DNA of 64,000 nucleotides from Nageia nagi (GCA_050084985.1 JBITNC010000001.1:141856001-141920000), one strand, 5' to 3'; positions 1 to 11,874 are shown, numbered from the stretch's first letter. Notes: generated by a model not told the origin, from the letters alone. Program-made: numbers and translations.

Positions 1-308
1 GCTCAACACATTTTTGATACCCTTTGTCTATTAGAAATTTTTTGTTGTAATTTGAATTTTCTTTGGAGAAGAATCCAAATCTTAGTGATTATATTATGAT
101 TTCCATAGTTTCAGAAGTCGTTGCTCATAAAAGATCAAGCCGAACCAATATAATGAAACCTAAAAAAATCATGTGTGATACAAATATTTGTTTATCATTG
201 TTGTGAGGCTCCTTGAGTTTTTTTTTTGTAATAACCCAATTTGAGTCGACTTGGCTATGTACTTGGCTTGACCATTTTTACAGCCACAAACAATTCATGA
301 TTCAAATG

Positions 309-482
309 TGAATCCTTGATTTCAACTGTGCTTGACCACATGACCCATTGGTTAGCATACTTGGATATGCAATAAAAGATTTTTTCTAGCAAGAATGAAT
401 CCTTGATTTCAATTGGGCTTGACCACATGACCCATTGGTTAGCATACTTGGATATGCAATAAAACATTTTTTCTAGCAGGAA
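309..482. repeat. 87-bp tandem duplication (two copies)
   Basis: Copies at 309-395 and 396-482 differ at only a few positions; both contain CTTGACCACATGACCCATTG and end near TTTTTTCTAGCA. The period is divisible by three, which keeps a minus-strand frame open through both copies, but I see no reason to call that frame a gene. Confidence 0.85.
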
Positions 483-773
483 TTGTTTTTTCTTCAATAT
501 TTTACCTAGTCATTCAATTGATGATTGGCTTGGAAAGATTTTGAGTAAACGTGTCATTCTTACTCTTCAACCATGCTGAGTACGATCATGAGAGAATACA
601 ATGGATTAAATGGTATCAGGCCTTATGGCTTTTTGTTTTGGATAAGGGAATTAAAATGAAACAATACGCCAAACATAAATATCTCAACAAATATCTTTTT
701 AGCTTTTTGAAATATGAAAGGAAAACAAGTAAAATGCCAGCCTATATACATGATAATGTTGAAAGAAAGGAAG

Positions 774-823
774 GAAATATATTAATGTCCATAGGAGGCC
801 AAAAGCGGTCTATGGGACTAAAT
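774..823 (+). repeat. Dispersed repeat, copy 1 (inverted partner at 50560-50609)
   Basis: About 50 bp here match the reverse complement of 50560-50609 at roughly 85 percent by eye. The shared core includes GGCCAAAAGCGGTC. The two copies lie about 50 kb apart in opposite orientation, so this is a dispersed family, probably a fragment of a transposable element that I cannot name. Confidence 0.6.
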
Positions 824-1413
824 GCACAAGAAATTGTAAGATAACTTGCAAAGCCCCCTAGAGGGCCCACCCTATGTCTAGAGTACAACTAATTACTTCA
901 GTCCAAGGCCTCTCTAGGAGAGAACGTGCGGGTGTTCTCCACCTTGAGGTGAGATCTCGCTAATTACTACAAGCCGTGTTTGTGGAGTTGCTCCTAGAGG
1001 GGAAAAAGGATGAGATCCATTGAGTCCTCAATGGCACTTGAGTGTCTTGCAGGCATCTCTTGGTAAAACATGTAAAATGCTATAGGTCGTCCCCTCATCT
1101 CTTATGGGTCTCCTCAGGGGAGGAGGCTTGAAAAAGAACATAAAACGAGTCCTTATAGGATGCTACATGTGAGATAGGAGGTGCTTCCATAGAAGGAAGG
1201 CCTCTTAGATATAAAGAGCTAGGCATTGGTGGTCAGAATATTGGAAAAATGTAGACAATGAACCTTGTGCATCTCGGAAGAGACATTGGTTGCGATTGCG
1301 AATCTTGTTATAGACTTAGCACCAAAAGATAAAGTGGTCTTCAAACTCGGTCTCCAGTGAGCATAAACAACAAACTCATAGCTCTTGTGCTACATGGTTG
1401 TCTATCTCAATCC

Positions 1414-1683
1414 TCAATTGATGGGAGAAAACCCAAAATTATCCAAGAGACATCTAAGCTCGGTTCGTTGCATCAATGATTTGTGCTCGATTGGGTGTTG
1501 AATTGTCGCAATTTTCTCTAATTTGTTTTGTAATTTTGAAATGAGTTTGTCCTTTTCAATCATCTGTTGTTGTAGATGGGAAACCAATCCCTGGAATTCG
1601 TTTCCAAAAAGTTCCAGTTGGGTGATACGACTACAAAGTTTGCTACACATATTAGTAGATATTGGAGTCCTTAACACAATCAT
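1414..1683 (-). CDS. Possible small coiled-coil ORF, unidentified
   Basis: An 89-codon frame with a true ATG at 1683-1681. The middle is rich in Q, E, K and L with heptad-like spacing (for example LVSHLQQQMIEKDKLISKLQ), suggesting a coiled coil. There is no signal peptide or membrane segment. Such short coiled-coil pieces are common in the N-terminal parts of retroelement gag genes and in accessory frames, and no host gene structure surrounds it. I do not recognise it and it may be a chance or fossil frame. Confidence 0.2.
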   Translation of the reverse strand: MIVLRTPISTNMCSKLCSRITQLELFGNEFQGLVSHLQQQMIEKDKLISKLQNKLEKIATIQHPIEHKSLMQRTELRCLLDNFGFSPIN

Positions 1684-2972
1684 ATTAGTAGAATGTGTAG
1701 CAACGGATTGAGGCAGTCCTTGTTCAACTGTTTGGACTGTGTTTCAATCGTAAGGATTAAATTCTCTGGATTTGTCATTGCGTTTTGCAAAGGAGGAGTT
1801 GCGGGATTGTTAGAATGCTAACAAAATTGGATTGAAGAGCTTTCGGATGTGAACAGGTCAACTCTGGAGGGTCTATGGAATTGGACGAGGATGCTCTAGA
1901 TTGTGAATAGGTCATCGCCAGTTTGAAAACTTGACGACAAACATGCTCAGATATAGTCTGTTAGCATGCCAATGGTGGTACAAGTTGATGAAGAAACAAA
2001 TTGCAATAAACCACTCTAATCCGCTTGTATGCAACAATGGGCAGATAATGTGTTCGATAGAACTCGCATCAAGGCATGGCATGGATCGAGGGAGAAGACC
2101 ACCAGATAGGTGCAGGCGAGTGCAAGCGGAGAGCAGTAGAATCTTGTAGAGTCATGGAATCGAAAACAACCTCTCAAATCATGAAGGTTAGGCGAAGATA
2201 GTCGGGCGGAGCTGGGCGTAGGGGATTGCGATGTAGAGCCAAAAATGGATCCTCACGCCAACACGGTTAGATCTTAGAGTAATGTCGTAGAAGGGTGGGA
2301 GCTCTACTTGGTCGTGAGAGAAACATGTGAGGCGCACGAACAAATATGAACAAGTGCTAGCCAAGGATCACCTAGAGGATGGATCTGACATGGGGACACA
2401 ACTACAGAAGTTAAGCATGATCCGATCACCAGAAACACCTGGCGAACGTGGAGGTGAAGAACACCACAAGAAGCGCTCAACGACAAGGTTTGGCGAAGGC
2501 AGAGGAGCGAGTTTGAATTGTTGAGATGGAAGCCTGGTTGGCCACGAATAATCAGCTAAGTCGTGGTTGAAGACACCATCATAAAATCAATCGGGCGATA
2601 GGATTGGTCTTAACAGAAAGCGTGGAGGAGCCGCAAAAGGTATTGTTGCAAGTTGGGCAAAGGGACCATGAGAAGTTTTGCATCGACAAAAAGAACGATG
2701 TGAACTTGATATCCATGGAGGAGGCATCCCTACCTGGGATTAGTTGTCTCCTAAAAGGTCTCCAAGTTATCAATGTAAAGACCAAAGAGCATTGGAGAGA
2801 GTGGGAAACCCTGTTTCACCCCAATTGAATGGAGAATGCTATTCAAGAAACCTCAAAGTTAGCAACATTTCATGAAAGCATACTTGTTAGAATTGAACTT
2901 GGAAAAAGATTGTTTGGCTGGAGGACTCAGATCAATCGGGAATTGACAAAAAAATTGGCAAATAGGAAAACT

Positions 2973-2977
<5 letters not shown>

Positions 2978-3004
<27 letters not shown>
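2978..3004. repeat. (AT)n microsatellite
   Basis: An uninterrupted AT dinucleotide run of about 13 units directly upstream of the hAT transposase remnant. Confidence 0.9.
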
Positions 3005-3009
<5 letters not shown>

Positions 3010-3027
3010 CAAGGCCCTTTTGCATTA

Positions 3028-5010
3028 TTGAAAAAAGGGACCATTTCATCCATAGAAACCCTTACTCCAGTTTGTAACAAACTTAGAAAAGGGGAAAAAG
3101 TATTAGGGGGAGCAAGAAAGTACTTATGCCACATTTGTAACACTAAATTTAGAGGGAGTTACACGATGGTAGAATCTCATCTTACTGATACACCTGGTTC
3201 AAGGGTGATGGTTTGTAGGGGTACGAACATGATGGAGATTACAAAAACCAACAAGCTTGTCCAAGAGGCCAAGCTTAGATTGTTAGGAATGCCTCCTATA
3301 GAGGCAAGCATTTAAGCTTTTGTTGCACATAGGAGTTCTCTAGGTGCAACAAAGATAAGTGGATATCAATTTTCCACTCTACCGTAGCGCACAATGAAAA
3401 AACCAACCAACCAAGATTCATGACATGTTTAATGTGAAATTCAAAGAAGAAGTTGATGATGCCATCGCTCAAATTTTATTTGCACATGACTTACTCTTTT
3501 ATATTACATGTTCCACTTATTTCAAAGTTGCATTCCAAAAAGCATACAAAGAAAGGCCTTCATATGTTGTTCCAAGGGAATATAGGCTACGAACAACCTT
3601 TTTGGACAAGTAATACTTCAAATGTTCCTTGAGCATGGAGGAGATGAGGGAGACATGAATTTGGAAGGGTCGTTCTGTTGATATGGATGGGTGGATTGAC
3701 ATTCGTCAATATTAATCATGTGTGCAACAAACTCTATTTTCTTCAAGTTGTAGATTTTTCAAGGAAAGTGATTTTTTTTTAATAGTACTTCTTAATTTTA
3801 AAAGAGGCTATTGATGAGATATGAGCCTCTAATGTGGTACAAGTCATTACAAATGTATCTCCAATTAGTTAGCGAGCTAGACATAGGGTTGAGCAAGCAT
3901 ATAAACACATCTTTTAGACCCCATGTTGTGTTTATGTGTTGAAAAATGCATTGAAGGACATCAGGAAGATTGATTGGGTCAAGAAAATGGTGGTAGAAGT
4001 GAGGGATGTGCAAATGTATATTTGTAACTACCACACATCTTTAACACTCTTCAGGTCATACTAAACAAAAATACATCAAACATGGAGACACTATATGTGT
4101 AACATAAATTGGAGAGGATGTTGGAGATATAAGAGGCATTGTAGACCATGGTTATCTCTTTAGAGTGGAGGAGGTGGCCAAAGGGGGGAAAGAGAGTCAA
4201 AGACAAAATTTTGGATGACAATTAGTAGTCAGCCTCACAGGTAGGTAATTTTTTTTTTTGAATTTAAAGTTTATGTAGTTTAATGTTTTTGTTTTATTCC
4301 TAAAATTTATAGTTTACTTAGTTTAATTTTTTTGGTTCTTAAAGTTTATTGTATCCTTCATTGCCCTTGTTCTTGATGTTGTCATATATGTTGATATAGA
4401 GACTCCTAGTTTAGGAGAAATATATGAGACATCTGATAACATGTTGGGGAAAATGAACAAGATTAGTAGAGAGATATTGACATGCATTTCTTCGAGGATT
4501 AGATCAGGCCAATCATTCAAAGTAAGATGGGATAGGATGAACACTCCCCCCCATATGGTTGCATACGCAGTAAACAAGTGGTATGCCCCTAAGCTAAGGA
4601 TAGTGCCTCCTAATGAGGATGGTGAGGTTAGTTGTGGGTTCTTAAATGCCCTTCAAAGATGTTTTCAAGAGAGAAGGCAACTATACTTTGGGATGAGTGG
4701 TTGAAATTTTTATTACTCCAAAGTGTAGAGAGGATAGGGCTACCATCGCCTAATCAGATCCCCTTGGATGGTGGTAGTTATATGGAAAGGATGTAGATGC
4801 ACCAAACCTTTTCAATTTGTAATGAGGCTTCTTTCACAGGTTGTGAGTTCGTTTGTTGTTGAGAGGAATTGGTCAACATATAGCTTCATCCACAATGTGA
4901 GAAGGAACATGCTTACCTCTTGTAGAGCATAGAAGCTACTTGCTCTACATAGTTCTCTCCACCTTCGAGCGAGAGTTACTCCACATGTTGATCTAGAGGA
5001 TGCTAGGTAA
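3028..5010 (+). pseudogene. Decayed hAT-superfamily transposase
   Basis: Conceptual translation across several frameshifts and stops follows a plant hAT transposase from N to C terminus. A BED-type zinc finger lies near 3100-3230 (CHICNTKFRGSY, then ESHL). A DUF659-like core follows near 3425-3760 (PSYVVPREYRLRTTFLDK) and continues near 3830-4030 (VVQVIT, then DIRKIDWVKKM). A central segment lies at 4340-4700 (NTPPHMVAYAVNKWYAPK). The C-terminal dimerisation region is near 4840-4990 (VVERNWSTYSFIHNVRRN). These are the expected domains in the expected order, so most of the gene is present although broken. I did not find terminal inverted repeats or an 8-bp target duplication that would define the whole element. 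Confidence 0.85.
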
Positions 5011-6130
5011 ATCGACAAGGATGAGGAGTAATTGGGGTTGGTTGGATTGGGATTGTTGTGCTTGATGATGCAATCCAATACGATAATTGGTCATATGAGG
5101 AGTTTGACCTACTAGGCAACCCATAAAGGGGCATTATCTCATATTAGCTGCTACCATAGTTTAATTTGGGCCTTTGGCATTGTCATGACTCATTCTATTT
5201 AGTATTATCATTATGGATTTGACTCTTACAACATGAGATTTATGATGACATTGATTTCAGATTTGAGATTTAAATTTGGCATTTCATGTTATTGTTTATT
5301 GTTCAATGTTTATACTTTTAGACTTTAGTTTGATGAATGAGAATGCCAATCTATTGTGTTCAATATTCAAGTTATTTTATATATATTCCTTGAAATTTGT
5401 CCCACTGTTTCTTGTCATCCCCTTCTTTAGACTCTTTGTAACCTTGCCTTTTACTTTTCGAATTTGGAGGTCATCATCAAGGCTATATTCTTTGACTATC
5501 TTGTTAACTTGTCCTTGAACACATTCTAGACCTACAACACTTTTCTAGCCAGCGTCTAAGCATTTGCGCGTGTCAAGTTAGTTTAAACATACTCACAAGA
5601 GAGGCTCAAACACAAATTTGTATGGATAGTGACTAGACCTACAACACTTTTCTACCCAATGTCTAAGCATTTGCAAGTGTCAAGTTAGTTTACAACATAC
5701 TTTGCAAGAGAGGCCCAAACACAAATCTGTGGGGATAGTGACTCAGATATGGTAGGCTGGGACTTTTCAAGGCCTTTTATGATACAATTTTGCACCATTG
5801 TGCTGGAGTGACTACTCTACACCATCTTTTTTGTATCTTGACTAAATTTGCCAGTGGATTTCCTTTATGTCAGAATGCTTAGGAGCCATGGAGATTCCTA
5901 AACAGTTCCAATTTGTGTGCTTGGTGGGATTGGATAATGTTTGATTCTTTGGTTGTGTCTAATTGAATGACATTGAGCCCAAATGTGCACACAAAGATTA
6001 TCCTACTTTGGTTATGCAAATAAATATAAAGAGTCATTTGAATGGATATCTCTTTACAGCCACCACTAAGTCAGGGTGGGAATGTGGCCATGGAAAATAT
6101 ATGTGGGATAGTATAAAGTTTAGTATTATG
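5011..6130. other. Unidentified sequence upstream of element A
   Basis: No gene recognised. It contains a tandem duplication of about 107 bp at 5526-5741. The last part is the left target-site flank of element A (TSD copy at 6131-6135). Confidence 0.5.
5526..5741. repeat. Tandem duplication of about 107 bp
   Basis: Copies at 5526-5632 and 5633-5741 share CTACAACACTTTTCTA, GTGTCAAGTTAGTTTA and GGATAGTGACT, with about 10 percent divergence by eye and a couple of indels. Confidence 0.85.
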
Positions 6131-6135
6131 AGAAC

Positions 6136-7902
6136 TATTGATGGAAATTGTGTAATGTATATGCCCTTGGACAATTTCAACCAAAGTATATCATGAACAG
6201 GCTAACGTAGTAACCTGATCTTCGGAGTAGGCCGGTTCCTTATCTATTGGGCATAGATTAAAAGAACAAGTAACAAAAAGAAAACAAAAGAGGGTAGAGT
6301 GCGAGAAATAAAGCAAGAAGGATAGGGAGCAAAAGAAAAGCAGGGGAAGATCACTAGTTCAGTGCAGGCTTTCATAGAACATGAAACCTTGGCAAGAATC
6401 TAGTGTAGCAACCACAGTGCAAGCTTTCACTCTCTAAATTATTCTTCAATTTAACTCTACCATATAAGCAGACACAGTTATACCAACAACTCATTGTTAT
6501 CATTCAGGAAATATCCATTACTTGCCACAATATAACCAGATTAAGAATAATAATGACAAGTGTTGGACAAAAAAGGTCAAGATGGCATTGTATTACTGAT
6601 AGAACAAAAGGTCTTTGAAAACAAATACAAGGAGCAATATTAAGGATTTCGACCCTTTTTGCTTTGTCTTCAACTAAATTTATACTAGGCTAGAGCGGTT
6701 GCAAAATGACTGAAACAAAATAGTTACAAAATAGCCCAAAGATTGTGGCCCTCTTTTAATAAACAACTAACTACCTTTGCCACAAGGCATTTTATTTCTA
6801 AAAACTGAAAGATCTAGAACTGTACTGCCTCTAAATTGCGACGAACATGTTTTTTGGGTGTTATTTGAACTTGCATTATATTTCTAGAAGATTCTCTGAC
6901 TGATTATGATGATTTCGGAGTCTTTCCATCTTCTAGTGCTTATTTCGGAACCTTCTCGATTTTCGGCTCACATTTCGAAGTCTTTTGGTGAAGTTTTGGT
7001 TGGGCGGAGATTTCTTTTGTTACATCTGACATCATCAATCTCCGTACTCCAGTCTTGAAGGCTTTTATTTTCTGCTGACATCACTTTCTTCCTGTGCCTT
7101 TGTAAGTTAAAGCAAGTAACTTCGGGGGATTTTAGTTTTGCATGTGACATCCTCCTCCTTCGGATCTGTTCTTTTGGCCAAAGTGGGTTTCACTTTACTT
7201 CGTTGACGTCATCTCCCTCTCATGCCCCGAGACACATAACTCAGCCATTGCGAAAACTTTTAGCATTACTTGTTGACATCACTACTCTCGGAGTCCGGTT
7301 TTAGACGAAAATAATACTTGCCTATACTTTGTTGACATCACATCTGGAAATTGCTATACTTAGTGCATTTTCTCATCAAAATTGTTCGGGTTTACTTTGT
7401 TGACGTCACCTCCTTTCATGCCCTGGAACACTTAACTCAGCTACCGCAGAAACTTTTAGCATTACTCGTTGACATCACTACTCCCAGAGTTCGGTTTTAG
7501 ACGAAAATAATATTTGCCTATACTCTGCTGACATCACATCCGGAGATTGCTATACTTAGTGCATTTTCTCATCAAAATTGTTTGGGTTTACTTTGCTGAC
7601 ATCACTTCCTTTCATGCCCTGGAACACCTAACGCAGCTACCACGGAAACTTTTAGCATTACTTGCTGCATTACTCATTGACATCACTACTCCTGGAGTTT
7701 GGTTTTAGGTGAAAATAATACTCGCCTATACTTTGCTAACATCACATATAGGAGATTGCCATACTCGGTGCATTTTCTCATCAAAACAGTCCGGAATTTA
7801 TGTAATAGTTAGGAGGAGTTTGCTAAAACACACTTCTTTAGACAAATAAGAACAATACGCGTCGGGAAGCCACTAGAGTGTTAGGCTATGTATGCATATA
7901 CA
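6136..7902 (-). repeat. 3' LTR of element A
   Basis: This is the left copy of the LTR pair. The outermost base pair differs from the partner (TATTG instead of TGTTG on the plus strand), so the element's terminal CA has become TA. It contains a TATAAATT box on the minus strand at 6677-6684 and three copies of a 196-203-bp U3 repeat at 7185-7798. I see no clear polypurine tract just outside its internal edge at 7903. Confidence 0.95.
7185..7798 (-). repeat. U3 tandem repeats in 3' LTR, about 197 bp x 3
   Basis: Units start at 7185, 7388 and 7584 with GGGTTTACTTT or GGGTTTCACTTT. Each holds three TGACATCA/TGACGTCA-like motifs (for example at 7204, 7274, 7332, 7401, 7470, 7529, 7597 and 7679) spaced about 60-80 bp. 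The third unit is slightly longer because of a short insertion near 7660. Confidence 0.85.
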
Positions 7903-8086
7903 GTTTGGTGATATTTGCGGGAAAATTTCGCCTTTTATACAAGAAATTTTGAACCCAGCACAAAACTTTGAAAAGGGAGAGGGACTAAGCTTCAACTTTG
8001 TGAACTTAGGAACTTCTGAACCTTTCCCCAATTTACATGCATTCCGGAGAAGTCCTTTAACCTTGAATGAGCTAAGGCTACAATAT
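7903..8086. other. Element A sequence between accessory gene and 3' LTR
   Basis: About 180 bp where a polypurine tract would be expected next to the 3' LTR. None is obvious on the minus strand, so the primer for plus-strand synthesis is either diverged or lies elsewhere. Confidence 0.4.
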
Positions 8087-9456
8087 TCAAAACTTCATAG
8101 GACACTTGCCCATGTTTGTGCAACAATTGTTGTAAACTAACCCAACCTTTGCCCAAGAATCAAAGAGTTTTAACAAATTTACCTCTCCAAATGAAGATAG
8201 CAGCGCTTCCACATCATTAGTTTTCTTGTTAATTTTTTGAATATTTTTTGAAAATTCTAATTCTGGGATTGGTGAGTCATCAATCTTCCACAATTCTGGG
8301 ACTCCCAATGTAGTTAATTTTTGTAACTTTGTCTTCAGAGTCTTTGTTCTTTGCAATTGATTTAACACATTGTTTCTAATCTCTTGACAAACCCACTTTC
8401 CCTGCACGAGATAATTGATCGTCGCCATAAGTTCAACTCGGTCCTTAATATTTAGGGTTTGTAAACTTTCATTTAAAATTTCATTCAATTTCTTATTTGC
8501 TTTCTTGTCTTCCTCTAATATAGGATAAAGGATACTCTCACTCCTGCCGACATCTACTTCAAGCCTTTTTAATTCCAACAAACTCACTTCAACATGATCC
8601 CTGAGACGAATCAGGTCCTTGATTTATTGGGACTTCTGTTCCCAAAATTTCTCCTTTACAGCTAACAAGAAACCCTTATCTACTTTGTACTTGTTCATAC
8701 TTTGTTGCAATTGAGCTATGTTGGCATTCAGACCGTCAATGATTGAGTCTCTTGCTGCAATTTCTGCTGCTTTTGTGGCTATTTCTGCGTCCTTTTCAAC
8801 AATAGTGGCATCCTTTTTGCTCATGCTGTCGATAGTAGGAGCAGTAGCTAAACTTGCTCTTAAAATAGCTATATTGTTGTTGGCAGCTTTCAACTTGACA
8901 TTTTGAGCAACCAGTTGCTTTTTCATCGCTTCATGAGCCTTTTGAAGCTTGTTATACTTGACCTCCAACTTGGTTAACTCCGATATATTCAGGTCCACAG
9001 TAGTTTGTAGCAACTCATTCTTGTCACTTCGGGGAATGCTTCTCATATCTATCTTCACCCGAGTGTTCATGGAGGTTAAGTCACTCTGCCCCTCCTGAGG
9101 GTCTTGGGCTATAGCCATTTCTAGTATTTTGTTTTTTGTATCCACAAAAGTTCGAAGCCTTGTCGGATTATTCGATGCTGGGATTTTCTTCAATTGCTTC
9201 TGCATCCATTTTCCTTGGTTACTCTTCATTCGTTGGTACTGCTGCATAATTCCATCAACGGACACTTGCTGCTCGGATATAGTAATGAATGGAGAATCGA
9301 CACTCAAATCTTGGGAAGAGGAGGCTACAACTTGTTTTGCCTGTGTTGTAGGACTGGTCTGGCTGGAGCCTGGACCACTGCTACTGATGGGATTCACTAT
9401 GGAAAATACTGGGATTGGTGGCGTTGATGATGGTGGGGGCGATGATGTATGGTGAT
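8087..9456 (-). pseudogene. Element A accessory gene, C-terminal part (coiled coil)
   Basis: One frame runs from about 9456 to 8087 with a single stop near 8624; translation resumes in the same frame (IKDLIRLRDHVEV) for another 166 codons. The first part is Ser/Thr/Gln-rich. From about 9000 to 8680 it becomes a long charged coiled coil (KKDATIVEKDAEIATKAAEI, then NANIAQLQQSM). The tail is a further helical, Lys/Leu-rich segment. It has no membrane span, zinc knuckle or catalytic motif that I recognise. It follows the middle part after a frameshift in the Pro/Ser/His-rich linker near 9400-9456. This is inferred to be the C-terminal third of one protein lying between integrase and the 3' LTR. 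Confidence 0.7.
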
Positions 9457-10875
9457 GATGTCAGTGAGAGGAGCAACAGGGGAAATTGATATGGAGGGGG
9501 TAGGATTATGCCATTGGAAAGGTAGCAGTAATATTGGAATTGGTTGAGTGGTGGGTATCGGAGAAGTCATCACTATTGTAGAAAGGGGGGCTTGAGTGAA
9601 AATGGGTGAGACAACTTGAATGGAAACTGGTATGATAGGGTTTGATGCGGAGGTATCCAAAAAAGTAGGAGGAGAAATATAAAGCGTACCTATTGGAGCG
9701 GGGGTCTTCTTCTTCTTCTTAGGTGAAAGGGGGGCCTTTTGAGCTTTTCTCTTCGCCGCATACACCTCTCGCCCTTTTGATGTCCCTTGTATGGCTTCAA
9801 GGGTAGCTTCTCTAACCTCTTCTTCAGCTTGTTCCTCTTGGCTAATTCCTTGAGCTTCTGGCTGATCTTGTTCTTCTTCTTCATTGTTACTTCTAGGATA
9901 CTCTTCAATAGGGACATCTGAAGGTTGTTCCATCTTCCACATATCCTCGAACACATCATCGAGGTCAGACTCAAGGGGGGTGAATTTATTCCCAGATTCA
10001 ATTCTGTATTGGTTAAATGCGGCAATTTTCTCTTCGCTCCACTTAAGCCTTCTCAACGTAGCCAAAGATTTTTTTGAAATTGAATTAGTCTTTGGATTAA
10101 AAACTACCTTTTTCTCATAGAAACTCATCCATGGCGGTAACAAATCTTTAGCAATCGAAGACATGGGCATTGGTTTATCCTTCTCTTCCGGATTTCTCCA
10201 CCTATCCAGCTCTGGTTTGGCTTCCGCTTTGAAGCTGGGAGGGTTGGGCTGATTTTTCAATCTTTTGCCAAACACATATTCCGGATCATATAACCGATAT
10301 TGATTAATCCTTTTTAACTTCAACCTAAGCAGCTTCTCCTTTAGTTGGTCACCTCCTCCTCTACTTTGGAGTACCAAGTCATGCACCTTGTGAGGTAGAG
10401 CATAGACCAGTCTCTTCTTTGCTGCAGCTCCATATTTTGCATCTACATAATCTATTTGTCTTCCATACTCTATACTGAAGACCTAGTCAGTGACATGTAC
10501 AGGTAACAAGAAAGGAGCTTCGGAAAAACCATAAAGTTTAATGAGTGTCCCTTCCTCCGCGAAGAACCAATCTCCAGTCTCGCCTTAAGGCATCCGAAGA
10601 TACAATTTTGATGCATCTGACAGTCTTGGAATTTCGGGAGCAAACAGACTCATGGCCGGAACTAAAAAGTTTTCCACAAAGCTATAGTAATTGGCCGATG
10701 ACCTTACTTCTTCAATCCATTTATCCACAAACCTAAGAGACCCATTTCCCTCATGTTTAACTAAGGTCAATCTTTTGAAGAATCTCGAATTTTGATGAAT
10801 TACCAACCAAACAATATATGATACATATGCAAAGTGGGATCCTTGATCAATTTCTTCCAATTGTTTTGAAATCCT
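9397..10875 (-). pseudogene. Element A accessory gene, middle part
   Basis: One frame from about 10875 to 9397, broken by stops near 10585 and 10490. It joins the N-terminal part by a frameshift near 10870 (continuing HHLLDRISKQLEEIDQGSHF). It has a well-conserved-looking globular stretch (IVWLVIHQNSRFFKRLTLVK, VRSSANYYSFVENFLVPAMS). A basic and helical segment follows (LRRLKWSEEKIAAFNQYRIE), then an acidic Glu/Gln run at about 9880-9780. A lysine cluster near 9720 (SPKKKKKTP) could be a nuclear localisation signal, and a Pro/Ile/Ser-rich linker ends the part. I recognise no family. It is clearly coding in origin, because the frame is long and the composition changes by domain, but its function is unknown. 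Confidence 0.7.
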
Positions 10876-11770
10876 ATCTAGTAAATGGTGGGAGTATTCG
10901 GGTGAGAGATCTGGTAAGCTATGGCAAGCTTTGCCGATGAGATATATTTATCTGACTTTTCCCCTGTTGCTACTGACAACATAGACAACAACAATGGTAG
11001 GTGCAAGGAGAAACTAGATAAAACTTCATAATTAGGGACCTCTAAGAAATTCACAGCACCATCCACATTCTCGTTGAGCCAAGACAGGATGTTCATCTTC
11101 ATATTCGAGCTTGGTCTTAGGTCCCAATTTATTAAGATAGGGGAAGAGATCGGGGCAGGTGGATTAAAAGTGCTTGCTAAAGATGTAGGGTCTAGGCTAA
11201 GAACCACCTTCCTTACAACCCTCATTTTAAGATCAAACGCCCCTTTGTTTAGCTCTATTAACTCTGGGATTGGAAAACATCTATGGGGAATAAAATACAT
11301 AAGTCCTGACCCCATTGGCGAGTGAGCAATATGATTAAACCCAAAAACAGGATACTTACCTTCTGCGGTGCCCTTTGGATTCTTGTTCTGAGCTGTTATC
11401 TCTATGTCCCATAACAACTCCATTGAATCAACAATCTTTTTTGCAACCATTCCTAGAGTTGGCACCATATTCTTTCCAGATTGCGTTGCGCTTTGAAGTA
11501 TACCCTGTTTTGTTTTAACAATTTTGAATGACGCTTTGCGTTTCTTGGCTCTGTTGAAAATTGGAAACTCAGACAATTGGTACCCTTCAAAAGCTCTAGA
11601 GTTGTATGTTTCGAAATGCACCGCCTTTGCTTCTTTTATTCTTAAATTCCCATGCATCGCATTTGTTTTTTCAATCATGCGACATAACTGCCGCACCGTT
11701 TGTATTAATAATTGATTTGATGCTTCCAAGCTTTCCTTGGGAACTCCGATTCCAACGGCACGAAAAATGC
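10876..11770 (-). pseudogene. Element A accessory gene, N-terminal part
   Basis: An open frame of about 290 codons from 11764 to 10878 with no internal stop. It contains YNSRAFEGYQLSEFPIF, GKYPVFGFNHIAHSPMG and MYFIPHRCFPIPELIELNKG. No ATG opens the frame: an in-frame stop lies just upstream near 11770, and the first candidate residues are AVGIGVPKES. Either the start has been lost by a frameshift or the message is spliced. It begins about 100 bp after the integrase stop. There is no signal peptide or hydrophobic membrane segment, which argues against an envelope-like protein. Family unknown. Confidence 0.7.
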
Positions 11771-11874
11771 ATCAAGTTATTAATATTGCCATTAAATAAA
11801 AAATGTACTCTTACTTGAAAATTAAATGCAAACACATCATATTTACAATATTTACAAAGGTAGTATATTTTCTT

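Larger units (their letters stand above)
1..2977. other. Unidentified intergenic or old repeat sequence
   Basis: No gene is recognised here. The stretch holds an 87-bp tandem duplication, one copy of a dispersed repeat shared with 50.6 kb, a possible small coiled-coil reading frame on the minus strand at 1414-1683, and a more GC-rich part at about 2.0-2.8 kb with short open frames that match no family known to me. It ends at an AT microsatellite just upstream of the hAT transposase remnant. Confidence 0.5.

Noticed and set aside
255-497. 80-codon minus-strand frame across the 87-bp duplication
   Set aside because: The frame stays open only because the duplication length is a multiple of three; no homology or gene structure.
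3028-5010. Element boundaries (TIR and 8-bp TSD) for the first hAT transposase
   Set aside because: No inverted termini or matching 8-bp repeats stood out on either side; only the coding remnant is reported.
8087-11770. Accessory region of element A as an envelope-like gene
   Set aside because: No signal peptide, transmembrane segment or cleavage site is visible, and the protein is highly charged with a lysine cluster and a coiled coil.
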